DNA of 64,000 nt from Tilletiopsis washingtonensis (Eukaryota > Basidiomycota > Exobasidiomycetes > Entylomatales). The first letter of the stretch is position 1, and each line of letters starts with the position of its first letter. Where the stretch lies: positions 20,295-84,294 of the forward strand of contig NW_020312021.1 of NCBI RefSeq assembly GCF_003144115.1, written 5' to 3'. Below the pieces are notes generated by a model. The model was not told the DNA's origin, ran no database searches, and worked only from the letters and a program-made list of their open reading frames with translations. The position numbers were made by a program, and so were the translations under genes. Shown here piece by piece: positions 21,333 through 32,141 of the stretch.

Positions 21333-24300
21333 TCATGGAGGGATCGGCACGTAGCGCGAGGTAATGGGTCGCTTCTTCTTGCCCTTGCTTCCCGCGCCTG
21401 GCGGCGGCGTCGGCGCATCGCCGGGGATCGGCGGTGTGCTGGAGCTGGGCGGCGGCCCGGACAGGCTTGCTGCTGAAGCTGCGCGAGGCATCGGCGGCTG
21501 CGCGGCCGGCGGCTGGCTCAGGTCGCCGAGGTTGGAGCGGGCGCGCGGCAGGGCGCCGCGCATGCCCGGCGGACCCGGCGGAGGCGAGAGCGACGAGAAC
21601 GACGGTGCGCCGCCCTCCTCGCTGATCGGCGGCGTCGAGCGCGCCGAGCCAGGCGGCCCGGCGCCGGCGAAGCCCGAAGAGGCCGCTGGTGGCGGCCCGC
21701 TCGGGACGTCGCTCGCCGTGCGACGCAGCGCCGCATTGTTCCCGGTGCCCGTTGAGGGTGACGCGGTCTGCGCGCGAGGCGGCGGCGGTGGCGGAGCGGC
21801 TGCTGCGCCCGTGTCGCCGGCCTGCAGATGGGTCAGCGAGTGCTCTTGGCGCAGCAGACGAGCAGCTGCGCACCTTCTTGTTCACCCAGCGCTTCAGGTC
21901 CTTGTCGAAGTAGAAGACGCTCTCCTCGCCGAGATGCGCCTTCTTCGCCTTGGGCTGCTCCGCCTCCTTCTTGCCGCCGCCACCCCAGAGGCGACCGAGC
22001 CAGGACCCGCCAGCAGCAGCGGGTTTCGCTGCGAGATTGGGACATGAGGGTCAGTGTGGGCGCTGAACAGCTACTCGTGGCGCATCTCACCCTCCTCTTG
22101 CGGCTTGCTCTCGCTCTCCTTGCTAGGCTCCGCAGCCGTGGCGCTCTTGTCGCCGCCGGCAGCTGCAGCAGCGGCCTCCTTGGCCTTCTTGGCCTTCTGC
22201 GTGCTGGCATTGCCAAAGCCGAGGTCGTCTTCCTCGTCGTCCTCCTCGGCGGGCTGCTCCTGCCGCGGCGTGTAGCTCGCCTGCGTGGTGGGCTGCGGCG
22301 TGCTGCCGCCGAGCGCGTCGAAGGTCGAGATGAAGCCGCCCTCCTCGCTGAGCTCGCCGCCGCCACCAGCGTTGGAGAAGAACTGCGGCTGCTGCGCGCC
22401 GTGCGGCTGGTAGCCATAGTATGGCTCCTCCGCCGGCTGTAGCGCCCCGTCGCCGTTCTCGCCGCTGCTGCTGCCCGCCCACGGCGCATTGGCCGAGCTG
22501 TGACTCGTGTACGGGCCGCCGTAGGCGCCTTCCGACGAGCGATCGCTGCTGTACGGCGCCGGGGAGCGCGTCATGCCGCGCGAGCTGTCCGACGGCGCCT
22601 GCGCCTGCGGCCAGTCGGCGTACGGGTCGCGCGATGTGGCCAGCGGCGTCATCTCGGACATCGACAAGGGGTGCGGCGACGACTCGCGTGTGTGGAAGTC
22701 AGCTGCGGATCCGGCGCGCGACGACGGCTGGCTGCCAGTGAAGTGCGCCGGCGTGAAGCTGCTGCTGCTGTGGAAGTCGGCCGTCGACTGCGCGCGCGAC
22801 ACGGCCGTCGACATCGAGTCGGGCGTGATGGCGCTGTAGTGCGAGAACGGCCCGACGGCGCCGGTGGGTGGCGCCTTGGCTGCGGCAGCCTTGGAGCCAG
22901 CGGGGGCGCCCGCGTCCATGTCTTCGCCCGCGATGAACTTGGTGAAGCGGCCCTCGAGCGCGCCCCACATGCCGTCCATCGTCGGCCGCTGGATCTTGCG
23001 CGAGACCCAGCTGCCGCCGGCATCGACCTGCGGTGCGCCGACGATGCGGTCGGACAGCTCCTTCACCTGCGCGAGCAGCGTGTGGTGGTAGTAGCGCGAC
23101 ATGCGGCCGCCCTTGAGTGCGGCAGCGATCGCCTCGCAGTACTTCTGCGCGCCGCGGGCATCGCCCAGCTCGGCGAGGCGGTATGCATGCACGAGGCGGA
23201 AGGCCTGCATGTGCGGAGCGCCGTGATACGTCTCGCCGCCCTTGGCCACCGGCCGCAGCGCGCCGATGAACTCGTAGATCTCGGAGAGCAGGATGTGGTC
23301 GATGTCGCGCAGGTAGACGTTGCTCGCTGCCGGGCTTGACGAGCCGAGCAGAGAGAGACGTGCGCCAGAGCCGTCGACGCCGTCAAAGGCGGCTGACTGC
23401 GGCGAGAGCAGGTAGCTGACGCGAGCGAATGTCAGCATATGAGTCTGCAGGGGTCACTCGGTATACTCACCAGATGTGCGCTGCCTCGGTCCAGCCAGCC
23501 TGCAGGAGGCCGTCACCCATCGCTGTGAGCGCAACCGAGTCGCCGCTCGTGCGGTTCGCGATGATCGTCGCGGCGGCCTTGCGCCACTGCGGCAGCTTCG
23601 GCGCAGCACCGGAGAGCGCCGACAGCGTGCTCGCGCCCGGCAAGCTCGGCAGGCCTGCCTGCGGCGGCATGAAGCTCGTCTTGGAGCGGAACGCATCCGT
23701 GACTGCGGCGCGTCAGCAGGGCAGAGCGGGACTTTCATTGTCTGGAAGACACTCACTCGCAGTTGGCGCTTGGCCTGAGAAGAGGGAGTATGCGACGCGC
23801 AGGCTCTGCCGGCCGCTCGCGGTACCGCCCGGCAGCCCGTCCCGCGGTGCGTCCTCGGCGAACTCGTGCTGCATGAACTCGTCCACGACGGTACGCCACA
23901 GGTCTTTGTCGACGCAGCTCGCGATAGTCAGCGCATGCGCCCACATCTGCTCCTTCATCGCGAGCTGCACGGCCTCGCGGCGCTCGCCTGCGAGAATCAG
24001 CTCCTGCATACGGTCGAGGAACGAGGCGCGCAGGGTGTACGTCTGCAGCACACTGTCCGAGGCGGGAGTGACGGCCACGGCGGGGTGCGTCTCCTCGCCG
24101 CTCTCCGACTGCAACAGCGCCCGCGTTGCGGCGTCGAAGGCAGGGCTGAAAAGGAGCGTTAGCGAGCGCATACATGTGCCAGGAGATGCGGCACTCACTT
24201 GGCGGTGACGTTGCCGTCGTGCTCGAGCATCAGCACCAGGAGTCGCATCATCGTGATGCGATCCTCGACGTGCTGCGCCTCCCAGGCACCGTCCTCGGCG

Positions 24301-27300
24301 TGCAGACCGCTTGCCGCGAGCGCGCCGTTGGCGTTGACGAAGCTTGGGCGACGGCGAAGATAGCCGACGCCGCGCTGCACCTCTGCGATCGCCTCATTGA
24401 GGTAGGCGATCAGCGCGGCCTTCTTGGCCTTGTTGCCCGTCGTCGGCCCGCCGGTCGCACGAGACAGGGCGCCGCCTGCGCCTGCGCCACCCGGACCGTC
24501 CAGTGCTGGGCCCGGGAAGCGCTTGATGTCGAGCGCGGTGCCGTACGTGTGCGATGGGACGACGCTCGAGAGTGGGCGGACGTGTACTGACGTGCTCGGC
24601 GCGCCGCCACCGAAGGCGTAGCCTCCAGAGCTCGACGCCGGGTCCGACGCGCCGGGGAAGAAGGTGACGAGCTTGCCGTCGAAGCCGAAGCTGGCGACGG
24701 CGATCCGCACGTTCCTCCGCTCCTCGGCTGCGTCGGGCGCCTGGCCGGAGGTGCCGCGCGAGTGCTGCGAGTACGAGCTGCCAGCGTACGACGTAGGTGG
24801 CCCGTACTCCGAGGTCGCCGGCGCGAGATTGCCCGCGTGCTGCTGCGAAGACAGGTACGAGCTGCTCGCGCCTGGCGGTGCGCTGCGCACGTTGAGGTTG
24901 CTGAAGCTGCGCTGCGTGACAGTGCCCGAGCGCGCGAGCGACAGACCGTCGGGCGTCTGCTGCGAGCTCTCCTCGGAGTACGGCGAGCTCACGCCGGTCC
25001 AAGACATGGCAGATGCCGGTGCTGGCGGCGTCAGCGGCGCAAGTTGCGGGTAGCCCTCGCTGCCGCCGCCCAGCGAGCTGAAGCCCGAAGACGCGCCGCC
25101 TGCGTCGCCCGACGCGCCCCACGACGGCCCAGCAGCGTACGGCGCGGGCGCGGACAGTCCGTTCTGCGAGCTTGGCTGCTCGTACGTCGATGGCGCGCCG
25201 TAAACATCGTCGGTCGCCTGGTGGCCGCCAACGAACTCCTGCGATGCGTAGGTCCCGCTGGCCTGCTCGCGCGGCGCGTACGGGTCGTCGGCGGCAGTCT
25301 GGGGAGCGTAGGCTCCCTCCACTGGCGCGTACGGATCCTCGATGTGCCCGGTAGCAGGCGCGCTATGCTCGCCGTCCGGAGCGTAGCCGTAGCCCTGCGG
25401 CGCGTATGAGCTTGGCGCTGCGTCATACTGGCCGTAGCTCTCTTGCGCAGGATACGGCTCTCCTGAAGATGAGGGCCTGGCGGCGTACGGAGCGGTATAG
25501 TCGTTGGGCGCATAGCCGTTCTGCGAGCTCTCGTCGTGCGGTGCGTCGTAAGCGCCGTAGCCGGCGTTGGAAGCGCCATAAGCTCCGTAGCCTCCGTCGC
25601 CGGAGAGCTCAGTCGCCTCGGGCGCCGCCGCGCCGTCGAAGCCAGCGCCGGACGCGTATGCATCGCCAGACGGCGCGTAGCCGCCCTCTGCGTCGTACGT
25701 CTGCTCTCCCTCGCCCGAGTACTGGCCTTGATAGCCGCCGGCGCCGCCCTCGGGGTCGGCCTCGTCGTGCGCCCGGTACGTGTCGACTGAGCCGTACGCG
25801 CCAGGCTCCCGCTCAGCATCGTCGCGGGCTGGCTGCTCTGCAGACGCAGGATCCGTGTCCGGCAGGGTCTCGACGTGCGAGTCGGGCGCAGCCGTCAGCT
25901 CGGCGGCCTCGGCGTTGGCCTGTCCGTTCAGGTCGAGCTCCTCGAGCGCGGCCGCCGCGCCGCCAACATCGTCCTGCGCATCGGCATCTGCTTGTGGCTC
26001 GGCGTCCGTCGACGGCAGAGCGACTGTTCTCGCCACGGCGGGTGGCGTGGCTTCTGCGTCGATGCTTCCTGCTCGCGCGGTGCCAGCAGACGGCGGGCCG
26101 TCGTCGGCTGTCGTCGGCGTGACGAGGAGCCTGGGCACATCGCGCACCTGCTCGTCTTCGCCCGGCGAGAGAATGTCCGAGCCAGCCAGCGAGACGTCGG
26201 CGCTGGCCGCCTCTTCCAGCCCGCCAATCCACGCGTTCCGCGGCGGCTCCGTCTCTGTCGCGCCGCTGTCGTCGCCTGTGTCCCACCCGCCCTCGGGATC
26301 CTGAGGCTGGTCGAAGCCGGGCAGGCCATCCGCGCCGTCGCCAGTCGGCGTCTCAGCCGCAGCGCCAGGCGCAGGCTGAGATGGCTCCTCGAGCGCCGCC
26401 GAGACGTCTTGCGGGTCTGCGTCAGGCAGCGCGCCGCCGCCTTCTGGGTCCTCAGCGCCGGCCTCGAAGCTGTGTGCTTGGCCCTGGCCGTACTCTGACT
26501 GCGCAGGGTATCCCGCGTGCGTGGCCTGCTCTGCGCCGTCGTAGCCTGCGTGCTGCTGCTCGTATGCGGCGCCGCTGTAGCCCGCCTGCGACTCGTCGTA
26601 CGCGCCGTAGCCTTGGCCCTGCGCTTGGTACTGCGCCTGGTCGTAGCCTGCCTGCGCGCCGCCCTCGCCGTACTGCTCGTGGCCGCCTTGGCCGAAGCCC
26701 TCGGCGTGCTGCTGGTATCCGCCTTGCGCTTGCTCGTAGCCGGCGGCAGCATAGCCAGCCGCATCGTACTGGCCCTGCCCGGCAGCATCGTAGCTCTGCT
26801 GCGGCGCCTGCTGGACGTACTGGCTCTGCTGCTCGTATCCGCCCTCGTAGGCGTAGTTCTGCTGGCCGTTCCAGTCCTGGCCCGCCTGCGCGCCGTACTG
26901 GTCCGCCTGCGGCTGCGCGCCGTACTGCTCAGCTGGCTGCGCATAGCCCTGGCTCTGCCCGTAGTACTGCGCCTGCTGAGCCTGGGCGCCGCGTGCGCGC
27001 CGCGAGCCCGTGCCGAAACCGATCGACGGTGGCGCGTCGTAGGCATACCCGCCCGACTGCGCCGGCGCCGGCGGGGCAGCAGGCGCTGGTGGCGGCACAT
27101 GCGCAGCCGGTGCGCCGTACGAGTCGCCGTAGTTCTGCGCCGGCTCGTAGCCGTACGAGGCCTGCTGGTCATAGCCGCCCTGCTGCGGCGCCTGGGCGGA
27201 GTAGTCGTAGGCCTGCGAAGGCTCGTAGCCCTGGCTTTGCTCGTAGCCCTGGCCCTGCTCATAGCCCTGGCCCTGCTCGTAGTTCTGGCCTTGGTAGCCC

Positions 27301-27770
27301 TGGTCGTACCCGTAGCCCTGCTGCGGCTCGTAGCCCTGCTGCTGGTACCCTTGCTGCGCATCGTAGCCCGGCTGTGCGGCGTAGTCGGGCTGCTGCTGTG
27401 CCGCATCGCCCTGTGTGCCGTAGTCGTACTGCTCCTGGCCGTAGCCCTCCTGCTGCGAGTAGTCCCACTGCTGCGCCAGCTTGGGCTGGTCGGGCTGTGC
27501 GCCGCCGCCGCCAGCGCTGAGCCAGTCGTCGCCGCCCGAGTCGCCGAAGAGCGCGGTGGGCGAGTGGGCGTGCTGCGTCTTGGCGGGCTGCGCCGGCGCC
27601 GAGGCTTCTTGCGCAGGCGGCGCAGATGGCTGCGCTACATCCTGCGCCTCCTCCTCGGGCGCCTCGGCGATGGCAGCGAACGGGTCGTCGCCGTCGGTGC
27701 CGAAGAGCATGGCGGCGTTGGCGACGGACGGCGCCGGGGCGTGCCCGGGCCGCGTCGAGGAGCCGGACAT
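21333..27770 (-). CDS. SEC16: COPII coat assembly protein Sec16
   Basis: Scaffold at ER exit sites that organises COPII vesicle budding. Predicted 2053 aa, six exons (24199-27770, 23757-24145, 23471-23702, 22091-23415, 21874-22028, 21333-21821) with all phases closing. The N-terminal 1000 residues are disordered; about residues 100-420 are a Gly/Tyr/Gln repeat region (QGYEQGQGYEQSQGYEP). The conserved centre begins RRNVRIAVASFGFDGKLVTF, continues DIKRFPGPALDG and DRITMMRLLVLMLEHDGNV, then the helical ACE1-type region (REAVQLAMKEQMWAHALTIA, CYLLSPQSAAF, HILLSEIYEF, AFRLVHAYRLAELGD). The Sec23-binding tail includes GSWLGRLWGGGGKKE and FYFDKDLKRWVNKK. A single 3.6-kb first exon contrasts with the intron-rich neighbours. 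Confidence 0.95.
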
Positions 27771-28323
27771 CCGTGGAGCCAGGCGACTCGGAGTGGTGAG
27801 GAGTGTGGAGGGGTGCAGCGCGGCTGCTGCCTCGAGTGCACCGAGGAGCGCTGTGCTGGCCTCGGGAGGGAGGCGGAGTCGGGGGTTGCGGAGGCAGGTG
27901 GATGCAGAGCCGTTGCTGTCACGGAAAGCGAGCCCGGCCCCGGCTCAGGCTCGGCCAGCGGCAGCGCACGCTCCCGCCGGCGCGGTGCAAGGCACGCCGC
28001 CAGTGTGCGGCTCCACGTGTCGAGCGCGCGCACGGGCAGGCTCGCCTTCGCACGCTCCTCCTCGCCGCACACTGCATCGATGCGCACATCCTTTGCGTGC
28101 AAAATCAAGCTCGACCTCTTTGCTCTCCAACAGGGCGAGACTGACAGCTCAGCGCCTAAGTCGCACCTCTCGGCGGCGGCAAAGGCCTGCCAACCCTCTG
28201 GCGCGCTCCACGTCGACGCCGGGCTGTGCGGCCGACGTGCGCCGGCCGGGACTCGGGAGCTGCCTGCAGCCGCTGCAACGGCCACGCTTGCTTCCTGCTC
28301 TCCACCACCTCTCTCCCCCCAAC
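27771..28323. promoter_or_regulatory. Divergent promoter region, SEC16 / PRCC-domain gene
   Basis: 553 bp between divergent starts. A CT-rich tract (cctctctcccccc) sits immediately before the plus-strand start. No TATA element recognised. Confidence 0.5.
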
Positions 28324-29649
28324 ATGCCGCTCGTGTCTGGCTACGACTCAGACTCGGACTCGGGCTCCGAGGCAGGGCCCTCGCGCCCCTCGCCGCCGCC
28401 CGCAAGCAGCAGCGGTGGGCTCTCCTCCATGCTGCCGCCGCCCAAGAGCGGGCTTGGCGGCCTGCTGCCGCCGCCAAAGTCGGGCCTGAGCGGCATGCTG
28501 CCGCCTCCCAAGGCGTCTGCGGCAGCACCGACGAAGGCGCCCGCACCGCCGAAGAAGCGTCAGATCACCATCGGCTCGCTCGCCTCTCTCGGCGCCGATG
28601 ACTCGGCCGCTGCAGCGCCAGTCAAGCGTCCGAAGCTGTCCGCAGACGACGGCGCGCAGAAGCCCAAGCACGGCCTGTTTGGCATGCTGCCGACGCCGAG
28701 CGCGCCGAAACCTGCAACACCTGCTGAACCAGCGGCCGAATCTTCAACAGCGCCCGTCTTGCCGCCGCCCGGCCCGAGCGCAGCTGCGGATCCGCCGAAG
28801 CAAGCCAAAGGCAACGACGCCTTCCGCGCGATGCTGGGCCTGGCGCCGAGCAAGGCGCCCGCAAAGCCGGCGCCGCTACGGCCGAATGCGAGCGCTCCAG
28901 TGGCTAGCAGCAGCAGCAAGCCCTCTGCCAGCGTGCCCGCGGAGAGCAGCGCGAAGAAGGAGACAGAGAGCGAGTGGGCCGGGTTCTTTGGCCTGGGTGG
29001 TGAGTGTTGTATGCCGTGCATAGGGAGACGAAGCGAGATCCATGCAGCATCGCGATCGAAGCGCTGTGTGCTGATGCTCGTGCTCCCAGGCGCCGCGCCG
29101 TCAGCACCGTTCAAGCCTGTCGCTGCGCCAACACAGCGGTCCATTGCGGTCCGGGCGGCACCTGAGCTCGAGGAGCCCGAGTCCTTTCCCGGCTGGTCGC
29201 AAGATCCAGACGGCACATGGGTGCCCGTCACGCCGGCAGCGCACGAGCAGTACGCAGCGTGGATGGCGTCGCAGAAGGACGAGACGGCGACCAGCGGCGG
29301 CAAGAAGCCACGCGACGAGCAAGCCGCCGAGATGGCGCGTGCCGGCGTAGCGGCCGACTCGCTGCGCAGCGTCGATGCCGGCGCCGACGCGCTCGCCGCA
29401 TACGAGGCACAGGCACCGGCCCGCAGCGATGCGCGCTACGCCGCTGCCGCCGCCGCCGTCGGCTCGAGCGCCTCGGTCGAGGATGCCGGCGGCGAGGCGC
29501 AGGCCAAGAAGAGCAACTACCGCGCCATGCGCAAGGGCCAGCTCAGCGCCCTCGTCGCCCAGGCAGAGCAAAACCGCGACCGCCTCGAGGGGAAGTGGGC
29601 CGCCGGGAAGGCCAAGCAGCGCGAGGGCGGCTCGAAGTACGGGTTTTAG
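28324..29649 (+). CDS. PRCC-domain protein (mitotic checkpoint regulator / splicing-associated family)
   Basis: Predicted 411 aa in two exons (28324-28999, 29090-29649), phase closed. The N-terminus MPLVSGYDSDSDSGSE is typical of PRCC-family proteins (residues like LxxYxSDSE), followed by Pro/Ala/Ser-rich repeats (GGLSSMLPPPKSGLGGLLP, three related copies) and a basic stretch KKRQITIGSL. The C-terminal half contains GWSQDPDGTWVPVT, then KSNYRAMRKGQLSALVAQA and EGKWAAGKAKQREGGSKYGF, which match the conserved PRCC C-terminal block ending in K-Y-G-F. Human PRCC is nuclear and linked to pre-mRNA splicing and MAD2B; the fungal role is not established. Regulation cannot be read from the sequence. 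Confidence 0.82.
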   Translation: MPLVSGYDSDSDSGSEAGPSRPSPPPASSSGGLSSMLPPPKSGLGGLLPPPKSGLSGMLPPPKASAAAPTKAPAPPKKRQITIGSLASLGADDSAAAAPVKRPKLSADDGAQKPKHGLFGMLPTPSAPKPATPAEPAAESSTAPVLPPPGPSAAADPPKQAKGNDAFRAMLGLAPSKAPAKPAPLRPNASAPVASSSSKPSASVPAESSAKKETESEWAGFFGLGGECCMPCIGRRSEIHAASRSKRCVLMLVLPGAAPSAPFKPVAAPTQRSIAVRAAPELEEPESFPGWSQDPDGTWVPVTPAAHEQYAAWMASQKDETATSGGKKPRDEQAAEMARAGVAADSLRSVDAGADALAAYEAQAPARSDARYAAAAAAVGSSASVEDAGGEAQAKKSNYRAMRKGQLSALVAQAEQNRDRLEGKWAAGKAKQREGGSKYGF

Positions 29650-30901
29650 GAATCGACATTCATGCAAGAGACATGTTGAGGAGAGAGGCGGGACAGTCGT
29701 GGTGCAGTCTCGGACAGCCAGCAGGCGGCGATGCATGGCATTGTTCGCGGCACGCCAGCGTCTCTACCCTCTGTTCTGCCCGCCTAGCCCTCGATGTCGA
29801 GTCTTCGTCGCTTGCCGCGTGTCCTTGCGTGTCGCTTGCCGCGCGTCTTGCCGTTTGTTGATCGGCGCCGGACGACTGCGGCGGGGAAGCACAGTTAGCG
29901 GTGGCGTCGACGGCACGGTCGCGTCGACTCACCCTGCGCTCCGTTCTGCGCTCGACTCGCTTGCGTGTGCCGCCCGTGCCGTCGGTGGTGCTGCTGCTGA
30001 TAGTTCAGCGGCGCACGCTGGTTGAGTGCGCACGATGCACACTCACCTTGCTGGCCCGCGAAACCACGCGCGCTTCCCGGCGTGCTGCGTCTCCGGCCCC
30101 GAGTGACGAAAGACTGATGCCTCGTCAGCGGGGCGAGATGACCAACCCGACGCAGGGTGCTCACGCGATGTACTCGGCGTTTGACCTCGGATGGAGCCAC
30201 ACGGCGCCTCGAGAATCGCGTGCTTGCTGCGTCTGGCGATGCTCGTCAGCTCGAGGTGCGCTCGGCACAGCGACGGGGACATGCAGCGTACGCACCGGCG
30301 GTCGACGTGTTGCGGTCGTCCTTGCACGGCCGCCTTGCTGATGGCTGGTCTGTCGACGCATCGAGATTGGCGGGCAGGCGTCAGCAGCGGTTTACACACG
30401 GCGCTCAGGTCCGTCCGCAGCACGGTCAGCGGGTGGGGGACGGCGACGGCTCGTCGCGGCAAGGTCGAGCGCAGGACTGTCAGCGCGGGCTGGCGCGGCA
30501 GACGGCTGGCGGGGGGCTGTCAGGTGAGCTAGTGCCATCGCAGCCGCAGTCTGAGGGCGCAGGCGCCGTGTGCGACAGCAGCAGGAGACGGCCAGGTCGT
30601 GAGGCGCAGGGTGGGAGACAGTAAGGTGTCAGCACAAGGCGGAGCACGGCAGGTGACCGCGAATCCATGAGGCGTGTGCGGGCAGCGAGACATCTGGGCC
30701 GGAGCGAGAGACGCCGAGGTCGTGAGGCAGCAACGGACGGTCAAGCCGCCATTAGCGAGTCAGCGGTGACGGAGGACCAAGCGGCAGGTGGGAAGCTATG
30801 CAGGCCCTCGACGAAGCAAGTGGTGAGGCAGAATCGAACGGGCACAAGATCGTGAGGCGCAAGGAACGCCGGCGGGAATCGTTGCGGTCGCGAGACAGAG
30901 C

Positions 30902-30960
30902 GTGAGGCGCCACGGCGTGAGGCGCAGCATGAGGCGCAGCGTGAGGCGCAGCGTGAGGTA
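30902..30960. repeat. 12-bp tandem repeat, unit GTGAGGCGCAGC
   Basis: About four to five near-perfect copies of a 12-nt unit. Isolated, diverged copies of GTGAGGC are scattered over 30600-31050, so this is the core of an older, decayed array. Confidence 0.85.
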
Positions 30961-31420
30961 AGGCAGGTCCTGAGGCCGCAACGCGAGCCTGTCAGCGCCG
31001 GCACCGAGCGGCGGCAGGGGCAGATCACGACTCGAGGCGTGAGGCGGAAGCAAGAGGCAGCGGCGGCAAGACAGGCAGCGAAGCCGGCAGCAGGTGTTGG
31101 CATTGCGAGGCATCGGCGGCGGGATCGACACGGCCGGCGAACAGCGGCAGGGAGCAGAAGCAGGAGTCAGAGGCGGGAGACAGCAGCAGGAGGTCGTCGT
31201 GGGTGCGGTGAGGGACATCATAAGACAGCGGCGGGAGTCGGGGGTCGTGGAAGCAGTTGTCAGCGGCCCAATGCAGCGGCGGCGGGAAGCAGCAGCGTGA
31301 GTCGGGTCATAGTGCGGCAGGAGACAGCGGCGGAAGTCGAGGTCGAGGTCGTGGGCGCGGTCGTGGGTGCGGTCGTAGGCGCGGCAGGAGTCTGCAGCAG
31401 GAGTCGAGGTCGTAGCGCGG

Positions 31421-31576
31421 CAGGAGACAGCGACAGGAGACAGCGACAGGAGGCAGCGGCAGGAGACAGCGGCAGGAGACAGCGGCAGGAGACAGCGGCA
31501 GGAGACAGCGGCAGGAGACAGCGGCAGGAGACAGCGGCAGGAGACAGCGGCAGGAAACAGCAGCAGGAGACGTAGG
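31421..31576. repeat. 13-bp minisatellite, unit CAGGAGACAGCGG
   Basis: About twelve copies head to tail; the first two end in A rather than G, and the last two are diverged. Since 13 is not a multiple of three, every reading frame cycles through all phases, giving 39-nt (13-residue) periodic peptides in translation. That periodicity argues against coding use. Confidence 0.95.
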
Positions 31577-31770
31577 CAGGAGTCGAGGTCGACGTTGTGG
31601 GCACGGCAAGAGTCAGCGGCAGCAGTCGAGGTCGACGTTGTGGGCGCGGCAGGAGTCAGAAGCAGGGGACAGCAGCAGGAGTCAGCAGCAGGAGTCGAGG
31701 TCGACGTCGTGGGCGCGGCAGGAGTCAGCAGCAGGAGACAGCAGCAGGAGGCCGAGTGTGGTGCAAGAGG
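31577..31770. repeat. Longer-unit degenerate repeat next to the 13-bp array
   Basis: Three copies of a block containing GTCGAGGTCGACGTTGTGGG followed by CGGCAGGAGTCAG, separated by variable numbers of AGCAG-type triplets. Diverged pieces also occur upstream at 31330-31410. The block includes the palindrome GTCGAC. Confidence 0.8.
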
Positions 31771-32141
31771 TGGGGACCATCGAGCTCGCATCGCGCTGCT
31801 GCGCATTCTCGCCGCGCCGCGCGCCGCCGCTCTGGCTGCGGTCACGTGTCACGGCGCTGTCAGCGCCCGGGCCATGGCGCGCGTGACGCGCACCACTTAA
31901 CGCGCTCCATCCCGACGCGGCATGTCGTGCAGGCGGCCGCGCTGCGAGCCGCGCGCAGCCAGCGAGAGGGCGTGCAGCGCTGCGAGCCTAGCCCTCGCCC
32001 ACCGCAGTCCTTCTTCTTCTCTTCCACCCCCGCACTTCGCCCGTCGCAGCACCCCGTGCAGCAGCTTCGCTCGCCACGGCACCTCTCACCGCCGCGCTCT
32101 CCCGTCACAGCCTCCTTCGCCGCGGCGTCTCCCATCGCAGC

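Larger units (their letters stand above)
29650..32141. other. 2.5-kb non-coding, minisatellite-rich region
   Basis: No convincing gene. It contains degenerate repeats of GTGAGGCGCAGC from about 30600, a clean 13-bp array and a third longer-unit repeat, each listed separately. Because repeat units lack stop codons, long open frames appear on both strands, but they only read the repeats. The last 200 bp before 32142 are CT-rich and probably the promoter of the next gene. Confidence 0.7.

Noticed and set aside
26517-28601. 694-residue plus-strand frame antisense to SEC16
   Set aside because: Leu/Val/Arg-rich reading of the Gln/Tyr/Gly repeats; it runs out of SEC16 into the promoter and the start of the PRCC-domain gene in the wrong frame.
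30796-31845. 349-residue minus-strand frame with Cys/Leu/Pro repeats
   Set aside because: It only translates the minisatellites; all frames through the 13-bp array lack stops.
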